A DNA stretch of 62,515 nt from Candidatus Sulfopaludibacter sp. SbA3 (GTDB taxonomy: Bacteria; Pseudomonadota; Alphaproteobacteria; Caulobacterales; Hyphomonadaceae): contig CAMDAC010000017.1 of assembly GCA_945888325.1 (NCBI GenBank), positions 1 to 62,515 of the forward strand, read 5' to 3'. The notes under the pieces were generated by a model, which did no database searches, was not told where the DNA came from, and was given only the letters and a program-made list of their open reading frames with translations. The first letter of the stretch is position 1; each line of letters begins with the position of its first letter. Position numbers and translations under genes: made by a program. Of this stretch, positions 9,796 through 19,451 are shown piece after piece.

Positions 9796-10623
9796 ATGGG
9801 CCGCACACGGATTGAAGCGGCCTTCGCCAAGGCGCGCAGTGAAAGCCGCGCGGTATTGGTGGCCTACCTGATGGCGGGCGACCCGGACCTCGAGGCCAGC
9901 TACTCCGCGCTCTGCGCGCTGCGCGACAATGGCGCCGACATCATCGAGCTCGGCGCGCCGTTCACCGACCCGATGGCGGATGGCGCGGCGATCCAGAAAG
10001 CCGGCCTGCGGGCGCTGGCGAACGGCACCAGGCTGACCGATGTGATCGCGCTCGCCGCGCGCTTCCGGAAGGACGACCAGACCACACCGCTGATCCTGAT
10101 GGGCTATGCCAACCCGGTCCATTCGATGGGCTACCTGACGTTTGCCGAAGCGGCCGCGAAAGCCGGCATCGACGGGTCAATCATCGTGGACCTGCCCCCC
10201 GAGGAAGACGCCCCGCTGCGCGCCATTTACGCGCAATACGGGCTTTCGGTGATCCGTCTTGCAACCCCGACGACGGACGAGCACCGAGCCGCGAAGGTCT
10301 CCGAGGGGGCCTCAGGCTTTATTTATTTCGTCGCCGTAACGGGTGTGACCGGGGCTGGAAGCGCGGATCCTGCAGCGATTGCAGGGCAGGTCGCGATGGT
10401 TAAAAGAGTGTCGGGATTGCCGGTTTGTGTCGGTTTTGGTGTAAAAAGTGGTGCACAGGCTGCGGAAATGGCTAAAATCGCAGATGGGGTGGTCGTTGGT
10501 TCGGCTTTTGTGGAAAAGGCGGGCGATGCACATGCAACTGGCCGGTTCGAGGCTGCGGCACCCGCGATGGGCGCACTGGCGCATGAACTGCGGGTTGCCA
10601 TCGATTTTGTCCGCAAAGCCTGA
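9796..10623 (+). CDS. trpA: tryptophan synthase alpha subunit
   Basis: Cleaves indole-3-glycerol phosphate to indole and G3P; partner of TrpB. A 275-residue TIM barrel with MAGDPDLE, the catalytic motif ELGAPFTDPMADG (Glu51 and Asp62), DLPPEED and the phosphate-binding VGFGVKSG. The frame is open further upstream, but ATG 9796, one base after the cutA stop, gives the standard N-terminus. Between about 10310 and 10500 the gene has noticeably lower GC and different codon use (for example GTTAAAAGAGTG) than its neighbours, although the protein remains typical. Confidence 0.97.
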   Translation: MGRTRIEAAFAKARSESRAVLVAYLMAGDPDLEASYSALCALRDNGADIIELGAPFTDPMADGAAIQKAGLRALANGTRLTDVIALAARFRKDDQTTPLILMGYANPVHSMGYLTFAEAAAKAGIDGSIIVDLPPEEDAPLRAIYAQYGLSVIRLATPTTDEHRAAKVSEGASGFIYFVAVTGVTGAGSADPAAIAGQVAMVKRVSGLPVCVGFGVKSGAQAAEMAKIADGVVVGSAFVEKAGDAHATGRFEAAAPAMGALAHELRVAIDFVRKA

Positions 10624-10653
10624 CTCTGCCGCTTACTCGGGAGTTCCTGACTT

Positions 10654-11634
10654 ATGAACTGGATCAACAAGGTCACGCCGCCTGGTCTCAAGACGATCAT
10701 GTCGAAAAAGGACACGCCGGACGACCTTTGGGTCAAATGTCCGATCTCCGGAGAGCTGATCTACAAGAGTGACCTCGAGGCGACCTGGAATGTGACGCCG
10801 GCGGGCGCGCATCTGCGCATCTCGCCGCGCACGCGGTTTCGCCTCCTGTTCGACGATGAGCGCTGGGAGCCGGTATCGCTGCCGCCCGTGCCGCTCGATC
10901 CCTTGAAGTTCAAGGATGACAAGCCATACCCTGCGCGCCTCAAGGCCGCGAAGGCGAAGGTTGCTGCGCGTGATTTGAAGGAAACCGAAGAGGGCGGGGC
11001 GCCGCTCTTGCAGGAAGACTGCATGGTCGCGGCCTATGGCAAGATCGGCGGCGTGCCGGCGGTCGTGCTGGTGCAGGATTTCGATTTCATGGGCGGCTCG
11101 CTCGGCATGGCGGCCGGTGAGGCCTTCATCACGGCGGCGCAGCTGGCCCTGGCCCGGAAGTCTTCCTTCGTGGTCTGCACCGCCTCCGGCGGTGCACGCA
11201 TGCAGGAGGGCACGCTCAGCCTGATGCAGATGCCGCGCACGACGCTGGCGATCAACGACCTCGCGGATGCGAAGCTTCCCTATGTCGTGGTGCTGACGGA
11301 CCCGACCTCGGGCGGCGTCTCGGCCTCCTATGCGATGCTGGGCGATGTGCACATTGCCGAACCCGGCGCGATGATTGCCTTCTCCGGCCCGCGCGTGATC
11401 GAGCAGACGATCCGCGAGAGCCTCCCGAAGGGTTTCCAGCGCTCGGAATTCCTCCGCGAGAAAGGTCAGGTCGATATCGTCTGTGACCGGAGGAAACTGA
11501 AGGCGACGATTTCGCGGGTGCTGTCGCACCTGTTGCCGTTGTCGCGCCGCCGGGATGACCGGTCCAATATCATGCTGACACCTCCGAAAACGCATGCCGA
11601 CAAGCTGCCCCAGCCAAAGGGCTCCGCTGATTGA
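10654..11634 (+). CDS. accD: acetyl-CoA carboxylase carboxyltransferase beta subunit
   Basis: Carboxyltransferase subunit for malonyl-CoA formation, acting with AccA. A 326-residue protein with the crotonase-like core (DFDFMGGSLGMAAGEA, TASGGARMQEG, DPTSGGVSASYAML, GPRVIEQTI). The N-terminal zinc ribbon is degenerate: of the four Cys of E. coli AccD only Cys29 remains (KCPISGEL); the others are Ser32, Thr48 and Gly51. I recall similar substitutions in other alphaproteobacterial AccD proteins. It lies 30 bases after trpA and overlaps folC by 4 bases. The C-terminal 25 residues are a low-complexity tail. Confidence 0.96.
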   Translation: MNWINKVTPPGLKTIMSKKDTPDDLWVKCPISGELIYKSDLEATWNVTPAGAHLRISPRTRFRLLFDDERWEPVSLPPVPLDPLKFKDDKPYPARLKAAKAKVAARDLKETEEGGAPLLQEDCMVAAYGKIGGVPAVVLVQDFDFMGGSLGMAAGEAFITAAQLALARKSSFVVCTASGGARMQEGTLSLMQMPRTTLAINDLADAKLPYVVVLTDPTSGGVSASYAMLGDVHIAEPGAMIAFSGPRVIEQTIRESLPKGFQRSEFLREKGQVDIVCDRRKLKATISRVLSHLLPLSRRRDDRSNIMLTPPKTHADKLPQPKGSAD

Positions 11635-12884
11635 TCGGTAACAGTCCGGCGCTCGACGCCTCGCTGAAGCGGTTCGAGGGTCTCTATCCTGATGTTATCG
11701 AGCTTTCGCTCGGGCGCGCGCTTGCGGCGCTGGGCGCACTCGGTCGTCCGCAGGACAGGCTGCCGCCGGTGATCCATGTGGCCGGCACCAACGGCAAGGG
11801 GTCGACCTGCGCCTTCATGCGCGCGATGGCCGAAGCGGCCGGATTGTCCGTACACGTGTTTACCTCACCGCATCTGGTGCGCTTCAACGAACGTATCCGG
11901 CTGGCGGGTGAGCTGGTGGACGATGCGCGCCTGATCGGCTGGCTGGACCGGACGTTCGAGGCGATCGGCGCCGGGCAGATCACGCATTTCGAGGCAACGA
12001 CGGCGGCCGCAATCCTCGCCTTCTCCGAAGTGCCGGCGGACCTGCTCATCCTCGAGGTTGGCCTGGGCGGCCGGTTCGATGCGACCAACGTGATCGATTC
12101 GCCGGCCCTGTCGGTGATCACGCCGGTGGACTTTGACCACAAGGCCTTCCTGGGCTCCGACCTGCGCTCGATTGCGGGCGAGAAGGCCGGCATCATCAAG
12201 AAGGGGCGGCCGGTCCTTTCGGCGATCCAGCGCAAGGTCTGCGATGATGTGATCTCCAAGAAGGCGGCGGCCGAGGGCGCGCCGCTCTACCGGCTGAAGA
12301 CGCATTTCGTCGATGCCATGCCTGAGGACCTCGCGCTGATCGGCGAGCACCAGCGCTCGAACGCCGCGCTGGCGGCGATGGCGATGCAGCTGTTCGGCAA
12401 TTCCGTCCGTGTGCCGCAGGAAGCGATCTTCCGCGGCGCGCGCCAGGCTACTTGGCCGGCGCGGATGCAGCGGCTGAAACCCGGGCCGGTGACCGCGATG
12501 GCGGAGGGCTGCGACGTCTGGCTCGACGGCGGGCACAATCCACACGCGGCGCGGGCAATCGCGCGGCATCTGAATTCCCTCGGCGGCAAGACGGCCCTCG
12601 TTACCGCGATGCTCGCGAGCAAGGATTCGGTCGGCTTCTTCATGCCGTTCCGCTACCTGAAGCCGCCGGTCTTCACGATGCCGAATGCGGCCGGCCATGT
12701 GGGCGCCGACCCGCTGCAGCTGGTTGAGGCCGCGCACACGGCCGGGCTGGAGGCGACCGCCTGCGCCGGCCTCGCGGACGCGATGCGCGCGGCGGCGGCC
12801 AGCGGCGCCGACCGGGTGCTGATATGCGGGTCGCTGTATCTCGCCGGCATCGTGCTGGGCGAGAATGGCGAGGCGCCGGACTAA
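11631..12884 (+). CDS. folC: bifunctional folylpolyglutamate/dihydrofolate synthase
   Basis: Adds glutamate to dihydropteroate and to folates. A 417-residue Mur-ligase-like protein with the P-loop HVAGTNGKGSTCAFMR (about residues 49-64), TSPHLVRFNERI, ILEVGLGGRFDATN, the carbamylated-Lys region GEKAGIIKKGRP and the linker DGGHNPHAARA. The start is a TTG at 11631 whose bases overlap the accD stop (TTGA), implying translational coupling; no nearer ATG fits. Last gene of the trp-accD-folC unit, an order common in Alphaproteobacteria. Confidence 0.93.
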   Translation: MIGNSPALDASLKRFEGLYPDVIELSLGRALAALGALGRPQDRLPPVIHVAGTNGKGSTCAFMRAMAEAAGLSVHVFTSPHLVRFNERIRLAGELVDDARLIGWLDRTFEAIGAGQITHFEATTAAAILAFSEVPADLLILEVGLGGRFDATNVIDSPALSVITPVDFDHKAFLGSDLRSIAGEKAGIIKKGRPVLSAIQRKVCDDVISKKAAAEGAPLYRLKTHFVDAMPEDLALIGEHQRSNAALAAMAMQLFGNSVRVPQEAIFRGARQATWPARMQRLKPGPVTAMAEGCDVWLDGGHNPHAARAIARHLNSLGGKTALVTAMLASKDSVGFFMPFRYLKPPVFTMPNAAGHVGADPLQLVEAAHTAGLEATACAGLADAMRAAAASGADRVLICGSLYLAGIVLGENGEAPD

Positions 12885-13402
12885 GGGTTTGAGTCTCAGG
12901 CTTGCGCCTACATTTGCGCGCGCCTCACACAAGCAAAATCAACACGGTACAAAATACTTGCCGGAACTTCCGCCCGCCCCTCCGCACCGAAGATATACTC
13001 CGCCGTCGGACCAAGCCCCGTCCAAGCGCCAGACCCTTCAATTCGCTCACCACGCCGCCGCCTTCCGACAAAAAGGCATAAAATACAAGGCTCTCAGCAT
13101 TCTTGCGCCAGAACAAGCGATAAAAAGTGAGAATGAATGAGAAAAACTGAGAGAAAAACGAGACCGCCCGAGACAGAAACGACGCGAAAAGTATACGGGC
13201 CGAGAGAGGAAGAGAGGCAGATGAGGCGGCGCCCCTCAACTTCTCTCCCGCTTCGCAGGAAAGGGGAGGTTGGATTGACCTTTCCAGGAGTGCGCCGAAT
13301 TGACCCTGACGTAAGCGTCAACTCTTGCGCGCTGGGCGCCGCAACGGTAGGGACGGCGCACTTTCTAGTTCCACAATCATAAACCAGCCTGGGAGCGCCC
13401 GC
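12885..13402. other. 518-base intergenic region before etfB
   Basis: No convincing gene on either strand. The left half is A+T-richer than its surroundings. Between about 13118 and 13225 the plus strand is strongly purine-biased (runs such as GAGAGGAAGAGAGGCAG). At 13307-13320 is the palindrome TGACG-TAAG-CGTCA. The unusual length for this compact window suggests a complex promoter for the etf operon. Confidence 0.6.
13307..13320 (+). promoter_or_regulatory. palindromic operator candidate upstream of etfB
   Basis: TGACG-TAAG-CGTCA, a perfect 5-base inverted repeat with a 4-base spacer, centred about 90 bases before the etfB start and directly after TTGACC (13300-13305), a possible -35. It resembles the TTGACGT-type palindromes I recall for MerR-family LiuR regulators of branched-chain amino acid and electron-transfer flavoprotein genes. 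The regulator is not in the window, so the assignment is inference. Confidence 0.4.
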
Positions 13403-14149
13403 ATGAAGGTTCTCGTGCCCGTCAAGCGCGTCATCGATTACAACGTGAAAGTCCGCGTCAAGCCGGACCAGACCGGGGTCGATCTCGCCAACGTCAAGAT
13501 GTCGATGAACCCCTTCGACGAGATTTCGGTCGAAGAAGCGGTGCGGATGAAGGAAGCGGGTATCGCGACAGAGGTCGTGGTTGTTTCCATCGGCCCGCAA
13601 CAGGCCCAGGAAACCATCCGCACCGCGCTCGCCATGGGCGCTGACCGGGGCATCCTGATCAAGACCGATGCGACCGTCGAGCCGCTGGCCGTGGCCAAGC
13701 TGCTGGCGAAAGTCGTGGCCGACGAGAAGCCGGACCTCGTGCTGGTGGGCAAGCAGGCAATCGACGACGATTCCAACCAGACCGGCCAGATGCTGGCGGC
13801 GCTGCTGGACTGGCCGCAGGGCACCTTTGCCTACAAGATCGAGAAAGACGGCGACGCGCTGAAAGTGACCCGCGAAGTCGATGGCGGCCTGCAGACCGTG
13901 AAGCTGAAGACGCCGGCCGTCGTGACCGTGGACCTGCGCCTCAACGAGCCGCGCTATGCCTCGCTGCCGAACATCATGAAGGCAAAGAAAAAAGAAATCG
14001 CCGAGAAGTCGCCTGCCGATTACGGCGTCGACATCACGCCGCGCCTGACGGTGGTGAAGGTGACCGAGCCTGCGGCCCGTTCGGGCGGCATCAAGGTTGA
14101 AGATGTGGCGGCCCTGGTCGCGAAACTCAAAACGGCAGGAGCTGTCTGA
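13403..14149 (+). CDS. etfB: electron transfer flavoprotein beta subunit
   Basis: Small subunit of ETF, which passes electrons from acyl-CoA dehydrogenases to ETF-ubiquinone oxidoreductase. A 248-residue protein starting [20 protein letters not shown], with [16 protein letters not shown], the AMP-binding [17 protein letters not shown] (about residues 115-131) and the ETF-beta recognition-loop region [16 protein letters not shown]. The frame is open further 5', but ATG 13403 follows a GGGAG and matches the family N-terminus. The stop overlaps the etfA start (TGATG). Confidence 0.97.
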   Translation: MKVLVPVKRVIDYNVKVRVKPDQTGVDLANVKMSMNPFDEISVEEAVRMKEAGIATEVVVVSIGPQQAQETIRTALAMGADRGILIKTDATVEPLAVAKLLAKVVADEKPDLVLVGKQAIDDDSNQTGQMLAALLDWPQGTFAYKIEKDGDALKVTREVDGGLQTVKLKTPAVVTVDLRLNEPRYASLPNIMKAKKKEIAEKSPADYGVDITPRLTVVKVTEPAARSGGIKVEDVAALVAKLKTAGAV

Positions 14150-15078
14150 TGGCTGTCCTCGTAATTGCTGAACACGCCCATGGCGCACTGTCGGACGCGA
14201 CCCACAAGGTCGTGACCGCCGCCTCGAAATTCGGCGGGGATGTCGATGTGCTGGTTGCCGGCGAAAACGCTGGCGCCGTGGCGCCGGCCGCCGCGAAGAT
14301 TTCCGGCGTGCGCAAGGTGCTGAAAGCGGAAGGCGAGACCCTGCGCAAGCAGACCGCCGAAGCCATGGAAGCGCTCGTCGTGCCGCTGATGGCGGGCTAT
14401 GACGCGGTGTTCATCGCCGCGACAACCACGGGCAAGAACATCTCCCCGCGTATCGCGGCCAAGCTCGACGTGATGCAGCTGTCGGAAATCGTCGAAGTGG
14501 TGGACCAATCCACCTTCGTGCGCCCGATCTATGCCGGCAACGCGATCATGACCGTGAAATCCTCTGATGCGAAGAAGGTGATCACCGTGCGCGGCACGGC
14601 GTTCCCAGCCGCTGGCAATGACGGCTCGGCTTCGGTCGAAGACATCGCGGCCCCGGCTGCGCAGACCAAATCCGAATTCGTGTCGGAAGAGATGGTGAAG
14701 TCGGACCGGCCGGAACTGACCGCCGCGAAGCGCATCGTCTCGGGCGGCCGCGCGCTCGGCTCGTCGGACAAGTTCAAGGAAGTGATCATTCCGCTGGCGG
14801 ACAAACTGGGCGCCGCTGTCGGTGCCTCGCGCGCCGCCGTGGACGCTGGCTACGCGCCGAACGACTACCAGGTCGGCCAGACCGGCAAGATCGTCGCTCC
14901 GGAACTCTACATCGCCGTCGGCATCTCGGGCGCCATCCAGCACCTTGCGGGCATGAAGGATTCCAAGATCATCGTCGCGATCAACAAGGACGAGGAAGCC
15001 CCGATCTTCCAGGTGGCCGATTACGGCCTCGTGGGCGACCTGTTCGTCGTGGTGCCGGAGCTGACCAAGGCGCTCTGA
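14149..15078 (+). CDS. etfA: electron transfer flavoprotein alpha subunit
   Basis: FAD-binding subunit of ETF, 309 residues. N-terminal [15 protein letters not shown] and the C-terminal FAD domain with [53 protein letters not shown] and [19 protein letters not shown] are all family hallmarks. It overlaps etfB by one base and is followed by a strong rho-independent terminator, so etfBA form a two-gene operon separate from the dehydrogenase downstream. Confidence 0.97.
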   Translation: MAVLVIAEHAHGALSDATHKVVTAASKFGGDVDVLVAGENAGAVAPAAAKISGVRKVLKAEGETLRKQTAEAMEALVVPLMAGYDAVFIAATTTGKNISPRIAAKLDVMQLSEIVEVVDQSTFVRPIYAGNAIMTVKSSDAKKVITVRGTAFPAAGNDGSASVEDIAAPAAQTKSEFVSEEMVKSDRPELTAAKRIVSGGRALGSSDKFKEVIIPLADKLGAAVGASRAAVDAGYAPNDYQVGQTGKIVAPELYIAVGISGAIQHLAGMKDSKIIVAINKDEEAPIFQVADYGLVGDLFVVVPELTKAL

Positions 15079-15100
15079 TCTGCGATTTTTCCGATAAATC

Positions 15101-15135
15101 AAAGCCCGGCGTCCGCGAGGAGGCCGGGCTTTTTG
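15101..15135 (+). terminator. rho-independent terminator after etfA
   Basis: A perfect 10-base-pair stem, AAAGCCCGGC (15101-15110) pairing with GCCGGGCTTT (15123-15132), a 12-base loop and a T run continuing to 15134. It lies 22 bases after the etfA stop. Confidence 0.85.
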
Positions 15136-15228
15136 TTGGCGCAGGGCTGGCCTGCAAACCCGCACTTTGCTGCGCTGCACAAGCGAGTATAACGATGCCC
15201 GTTCAACAGATGTTCAAGGATCAGCTCC

Positions 15229-16107
15229 ATGGCGGAAATCAGGACAGTCGGCGTGATCGGCGCCGGACAGATGGGCAACGGCATCGCGCATGTCTCGGCG
15301 CTGGCCGGGTATGAGGTCGTGCTGACGGATGTGTCGGAAGCGGCGCTCGCCAAGGGGCTTGCGGCGATCGAGGCGAACATGACGCGGCAGGTGGCGCGGC
15401 AGGTGATCACGCCGGACGACCTGAAGGCGGCGCTGAAGCGGATCCGTCCGTCTGCGGACATCAAGGCGCATGGCGTGTCGGACCTCGTGATCGAGGCGGC
15501 GACCGAGAAGCGGGAGCTCAAGGAGCAGATCTTCCGGGCGGTCAGCGAAGTCGTGCCGCCGCATGCGTTCCTGGCGACCAACACGTCTTCGATTTCGATC
15601 ACGCGGCTGGCATCTGTGACGGACCGTCCGGAACGGTTCATCGGGCTGCACTTCATGAACCCGGTGCCGCTGATGAAACTGGTCGAGGTGATCCGTGGTC
15701 TGAATACGGACCAGGAGACCTTCGAGACGGCGATCACCTATGCCAAGCGGATCGGCAAGACGACGACGAATGCGGAGGACTACCCGGCCTTCATCGTCAA
15801 CCGCGTGCTGATGCCGATGATCAACGAGGCGGTCTACACGCTGTATGAAGGCGTCGGGAACGTCGAGTCGATTGACACGGCGATGCGGCTCGGCGCGAAC
15901 CATCCGATGGGGCCGTTGCAGCTGGCGGATTTCATCGGCCTCGATACATGCCTGTCGATCATGCAGGTGCTGCATGACGGGCTTGCCGATACGAAGTACC
16001 GGCCATGTCCGCTGCTGGTGAAATTCGTGGAGGCCGGCTGGCTCGGCAAGAAATCCGGCCGGGGTTTCTATGATTACTCGGGCGATCATCCGGTGCCGAC
16101 GCGATGA
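15229..16107 (+). CDS. 3-hydroxybutyryl-CoA dehydrogenase
   Basis: NAD-dependent oxidation of 3-hydroxyacyl-CoA (or reduction of acetoacetyl-CoA) in fatty acid and butyrate/PHB metabolism. A 292-residue protein with the dinucleotide fold [15 protein letters not shown] (residues 8-22), the catalytic His141 in [34 protein letters not shown] and [15 protein letters not shown], and the C-terminal [11 protein letters not shown]. It follows etfBA but after a terminator and a 150-base gap, so it has its own promoter; functionally it fits the same beta-oxidation theme. Confidence 0.93.
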   Translation: MAEIRTVGVIGAGQMGNGIAHVSALAGYEVVLTDVSEAALAKGLAAIEANMTRQVARQVITPDDLKAALKRIRPSADIKAHGVSDLVIEAATEKRELKEQIFRAVSEVVPPHAFLATNTSSISITRLASVTDRPERFIGLHFMNPVPLMKLVEVIRGLNTDQETFETAITYAKRIGKTTTNAEDYPAFIVNRVLMPMINEAVYTLYEGVGNVESIDTAMRLGANHPMGPLQLADFIGLDTCLSIMQVLHDGLADTKYRPCPLLVKFVEAGWLGKKSGRGFYDYSGDHPVPTR

Positions 16108-16177
16108 AATCTTAATCTTTCGGTAACCCTCTCAGGGCTCCTTGGGCTTCCAACAGGAAGTGTGAGGGGAGCCCGAC

Positions 16178-16663
16178 ATGTCCATCCGTACACCGCTGAA
16201 TTACCTGGCCGGGGCCGGGGTCCTGCTCGCGATCGTGGCGGGCGGCGCGTATTATGCGTCGCAGGCGCCCGCCGCGTCGGCTGCCACCGCGGCCACCGAA
16301 GTTCCGCTCACGGTCTACTGGTCGGATGGCGATTCGGGGCGGCTCTCGGACGGCACGAAGTTCCGTCTCCACGGCATCGATTCGCCGGAGACCGGCTCGA
16401 TGAAGCAGCGCGGCGGGGCAAAATGCGAAAGCGAGCGCGCCCTCGGTTTCGAGGCCAAGGAAGCGGCGCTGGAGATGACGCGCGGCAAGGAAGTTACGAT
16501 CAGCGAGATGCGCGGGACGGACCGGTATGAGCGCACGGTCGTGCGGCTTGAGCTGGACGGCAAGGACCTCGCGGCGCTGCTGGTGGCCGGCGGAACGCAC
16601 AAGATCTGGGACTATGACGGGCGCGAGAAGAAGCCTGACTGGTGCGCCGGCGCGGCGAGCTGA
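16178..16663 (+). CDS. thermonuclease (SNase-like) family protein, exported or anchored
   Basis: A 161-residue protein with one N-terminal hydrophobic segment (about 9-27) and an SNase OB-fold domain. Staphylococcal-nuclease-type residues can be matched: the DGD pair near 50-52, Arg63 and Asp68 in FRLHGIDSPET with Glu71, and Arg119 in DRYERTV. So it probably is an active Ca-dependent nuclease outside the cytoplasm. A second SNase gene at 31903-32674 is broken by a frameshift. The ATG at 16178 follows GAGGGGAG. Confidence 0.82.
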   Translation: MSIRTPLNYLAGAGVLLAIVAGGAYYASQAPAASAATAATEVPLTVYWSDGDSGRLSDGTKFRLHGIDSPETGSMKQRGGAKCESERALGFEAKEAALEMTRGKEVTISEMRGTDRYERTVVRLELDGKDLAALLVAGGTHKIWDYDGREKKPDWCAGAAS

Positions 16664-16667
16664 AGGC

Positions 16668-16695
16668 TTGCGTTCGGGCGCTCGCGGGCTAGCGT
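16668..16695 (+). promoter_or_regulatory. housekeeping promoter candidate for the 16720 lipoprotein gene
   Basis: TTGCGTT (16668-16674), a 13-base spacer and GCTAGCGT (16688-16695), resembling the Caulobacter sigma-73 consensus TTGACGS-N10-14-GCTANAWC. The predicted transcript start lies about 18 bases before the ATG at 16720, leaving room for GAGAGGGAG. Confidence 0.45.
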
Positions 16696-16719
16696 CGCCC
16701 TGACGAGAGGGAGAAGGCC

Positions 16720-17433
16720 ATGCGGCAATTCTGGGTTTCGGGAAGTCTGGCGTTTTCGCTCATCCTGACCGGGTGCGGCGAGGCAGAGGCGCCGCGCGGT
16801 GAACCCTATTTCGAGAAACCGGCCTCGCAGGAGGCGCGCGAAGTCCTCGGCGAAGTTGAGGCAACAGACCTGCCGGCGTCTTCGCGCGCGGCACTGGCCT
16901 ATGCGCATGCGGTGACGGCGGCCGCGCTGTTCAAGGCGGGCGATGACGCGGGCGGGGCGGCTCATGTCGCGCATCTGGATCCGGCGGCGCATGCCGGGCT
17001 GATGGTTGGACTGGATACGCTCGGTTTCGATCCGGCGCCGATCGCGGCGGTCAGAGCCGCGCCGCAGGATGAAACGGCGCTGGCGGCGCTGGACGCGATG
17101 CTCGCGGCGCTGCGTCCGAATGCGGCGGGAGACGTCAAGGAGACGACGGAATTCCTGATGAAGTCGCTGGGGGTCGCCTATGAGGCCGGGGCCGATGCGG
17201 GGACGATCTCGGATCTGGAGGCCTACCAGAACGCTTACGGCCTGGCTGTGACGGCGCGCGATATTGTCGCCGCGCAGTACGATGCGGCCTATGACGACCT
17301 GCGGCTCGAGCTGGAAATCCTGGTGCGGATGTGGCCGGGCAAGGGGCCGGTGGCAACGTCCACGCCTGCGCCGGATCTGGAGATGGCGCAGGCCTTGTCG
17401 AACATCAAGCTAGCGCTCGCGCGCCTGCCTTAG
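16720..17433 (+). CDS. lipoprotein of unknown function
   Basis: A 237-residue protein with an N-terminal signal and lipobox LILTGC (Cys about 19). The mature part is alanine-rich and helical, with no motif I recognise. The stop lies 24 bases inside the 3' end of the convergent TlpA-like gene, so the two genes overlap tail to tail. ATG 16720 follows GAGAGGGAGAAGG. A role in the envelope is inferred only from the lipobox. Confidence 0.75.
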   Translation: MRQFWVSGSLAFSLILTGCGEAEAPRGEPYFEKPASQEAREVLGEVEATDLPASSRAALAYAHAVTAAALFKAGDDAGGAAHVAHLDPAAHAGLMVGLDTLGFDPAPIAAVRAAPQDETALAALDAMLAALRPNAAGDVKETTEFLMKSLGVAYEAGADAGTISDLEAYQNAYGLAVTARDIVAAQYDAAYDDLRLELEILVRMWPGKGPVATSTPAPDLEMAQALSNIKLALARLP

Positions 17434-18006
17434 GGCGGCGTCGATGAACTGGACGGCTTCCGAGGCGGCCCAGTCGGCTTCGCCGGACAGGCGGGCGAGT
17501 TCGGTGCCGTCCGGGCCATAGAGGATCGTGGTCGGGAAGCCCTGGACATTGGCGCCGTAGACAATGTCGCCCCGGTCGAGCGGCGCGTGGCGGAAGGCGA
17601 TGTTGGCGGCGCCAAGTTCGGTGAGGCGGCGTTTGGCGTAGTCCACGTCCTCATCGGAATCGATGCTGATGGCGACGACTTCGAACGCGTCGCCGCCGCG
17701 CGCCGTCTGGAGCGCGCCGAGGGCCGGCATTTCCTTTTCGCAGGGCGCGCACCAGGTGGCCCAGTAGTTCACGAGGATGGTCTTGCCCTTGAAACTGGCG
17801 AGCGTGACTTCGGCGCCGGCGGCGTCGTTGAAGGTGCCTTCGGGGACGGATTGGCCGGCGGAGGTGAAGTCGAGCCGCTCGAGCGTGCCGGTCGCATAGC
17901 GCTCCAGCGGGTTCGAAGGCGGTTTGCCGCTGGATGCGCTGATCAGCACATAGACAATGGCGGCAAGGGCGACCAGAAAGAGGCCGGAAAAGACATAGCG
18001 GTTCAT
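17410..18006 (-). CDS. TlpA-like membrane-anchored thioredoxin
   Basis: A 198-residue protein with one N-terminal membrane segment (about 5-23) and a periplasmic redoxin domain carrying the active site [15 protein letters not shown] (Cys86, Cys89) and the cis-Pro region [14 protein letters not shown]. Related TlpA/ResA/CcmG proteins reduce disulfides during cytochrome c or cytochrome oxidase assembly. It is transcribed divergently from argH with a 42-base gap, a tlpA-argH arrangement common in Alphaproteobacteria. Confidence 0.88.
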   Translation of the reverse strand: MNRYVFSGLFLVALAAIVYVLISASSGKPPSNPLERYATGTLERLDFTSAGQSVPEGTFNDAAGAEVTLASFKGKTILVNYWATWCAPCEKEMPALGALQTARGGDAFEVVAISIDSDEDVDYAKRRLTELGAANIAFRHAPLDRGDIVYGANVQGFPTTILYGPDGTELARLSGEADWAASEAVQFIDAALRQARER

Positions 18007-18048
18007 GCGGGGCGTCGTCTCCGTGCGGCCGGTTGCGAGGATATGGCG

Positions 18049-19446
18049 ATGAATTCAGGTAAAGGCCAGACAATGTGGGGTGGCCGTTTTGCCGCAACGC
18101 CCTCGGCCATCATGAACGAGATCAATGCCTCGCTGGATGTGGACCGGCGGATGGCGGAGGAGGACGTGGCCGGAAGCCGGGCGCATGCCGACATGCTGGC
18201 CGAGATGGGCATCCTGAGTGCGGCGGACAATGAAGCCATCCAGGGCGGGCTGGACACGATCTCCATCGAGATGCGCGCGGGCACGTTTCCCTTCCGGCGC
18301 GAACTCGAAGACATCCACATGAATGTCGAGGCGCGCCTCAAGGAGCTGATCGGTGAGCCGGCCGGGCGGCTGCACACCGCGCGCTCACGCAATGATCAAG
18401 TGGTAACGGACTTCCGCCTGTGGACCCGCAGCGCGCTGGCGGAGACGAGTCATCTGGTGACCGCGCTGCAAGGTGCGCTGGTGCGCCGGGCGGGGGAGAA
18501 TGTCTCGACCTTCATGCCGGGCTTTACCCATCTGCAGACCGCGCAGCCGGTTACGCTGGGCCATCACTTGCTGGCTTACGCTGAGATGCTGGAGCGGGAC
18601 CGGACGCGGCTGCTGGACTGCGCGGCGCGGCTCAATGAAAGCCCACTCGGGGCGGCGGCGCTGGCGGGGACGGGGTTTCCGATCGACCGGGACATGACGG
18701 CGGAGGCGCTCGGCTTTGCCCGGCCGATGGCGAACTCGCTGGACGCCGTGGGCTCGCGCGATTTCGCGCTGGAGGCCCTCAGCACGCTGTCGATTGCGGC
18801 GACGCATCTGTCGCGGCTGGCGGAAGAGATTGTGCTGTGGACGAGCCCGCAGTTCGGTTTTGCCGTGCTGCCGGACGAATGGTCGACGGGGTCTTCGATC
18901 ATGCCGCAGAAGCGCAATCCGGACGCGGCAGAACTGGTCCGGGCGAAGGCGTCGCTGATCACGGGATTGTTTTCGGCGCTGCAGGGGGCCGTGAAGGCGC
19001 TGCCGCTGGCCTATGCCAAGGACCTGCAGGACGACAAGCGGCTGACCTTTGAAGCCTTTGACACCTACAACCTGTGTGCGCGGGCGATGGCCGGGATGGT
19101 GGAGACGATCCGCTTCAAGCCGGAGGCCATGCTGGCGGCGGCGGGGAAGGGCTATTCGACGGCAACGGACCTGGCGGACTGGCTGGTGCGGGAGCTTGGC
19201 CTGCCGTTCCGGGACGCGCACCATGTGACAGGGCGGATCGTCGCCCTGGCCGAGGAAAAAGGCGTGGAACTGGCGGCCGTTTCGCTCGGCGACATGCAGA
19301 AGGTGCATTCCGCAATCACCAAAGATGTCTTCAATGTGCTGACGGTCGAGGCGTCTGCCTCATCCCGGACATCTTATGGCGGCACAAGCCCTGTTCGGGT
19401 CGCGGAACAGGTGGCACAGTGGAAACAGAGACTGCGACTGGAGTGA
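18049..19446 (+). CDS. argH: argininosuccinate lyase
   Basis: Last step of arginine synthesis: argininosuccinate to arginine and fumarate. A 465-residue fumarase/aspartase-family protein with [45 protein letters not shown] and the catalytic loop signature [15 protein letters not shown]. The frame is open to 17587, but the upstream part overlaps the opposite tlpA-like gene; GAGG 8 bases before ATG 18049 decides the start (ATG 18043 is the alternative). It is followed with a few bases' overlap by the lptM-like gene. Confidence 0.96.
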   Translation: MNSGKGQTMWGGRFAATPSAIMNEINASLDVDRRMAEEDVAGSRAHADMLAEMGILSAADNEAIQGGLDTISIEMRAGTFPFRRELEDIHMNVEARLKELIGEPAGRLHTARSRNDQVVTDFRLWTRSALAETSHLVTALQGALVRRAGENVSTFMPGFTHLQTAQPVTLGHHLLAYAEMLERDRTRLLDCAARLNESPLGAAALAGTGFPIDRDMTAEALGFARPMANSLDAVGSRDFALEALSTLSIAATHLSRLAEEIVLWTSPQFGFAVLPDEWSTGSSIMPQKRNPDAAELVRAKASLITGLFSALQGAVKALPLAYAKDLQDDKRLTFEAFDTYNLCARAMAGMVETIRFKPEAMLAAAGKGYSTATDLADWLVRELGLPFRDAHHVTGRIVALAEEKGVELAAVSLGDMQKVHSAITKDVFNVLTVEASASSRTSYGGTSPVRVAEQVAQWKQRLRLE

Positions 19447-19451
19447 TGACG

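Noticed and set aside
13137..13382. 81-codon frame in the etf leader
   Set aside because: It derives from the purine-biased stretch, encodes a very basic low-complexity peptide and has no ribosome binding site.
17587..18048. 5' extension of the argH frame
   Set aside because: It overlaps the opposite TlpA-like gene, has low-complexity composition, and ArgH normally begins near the MWGGRF motif.
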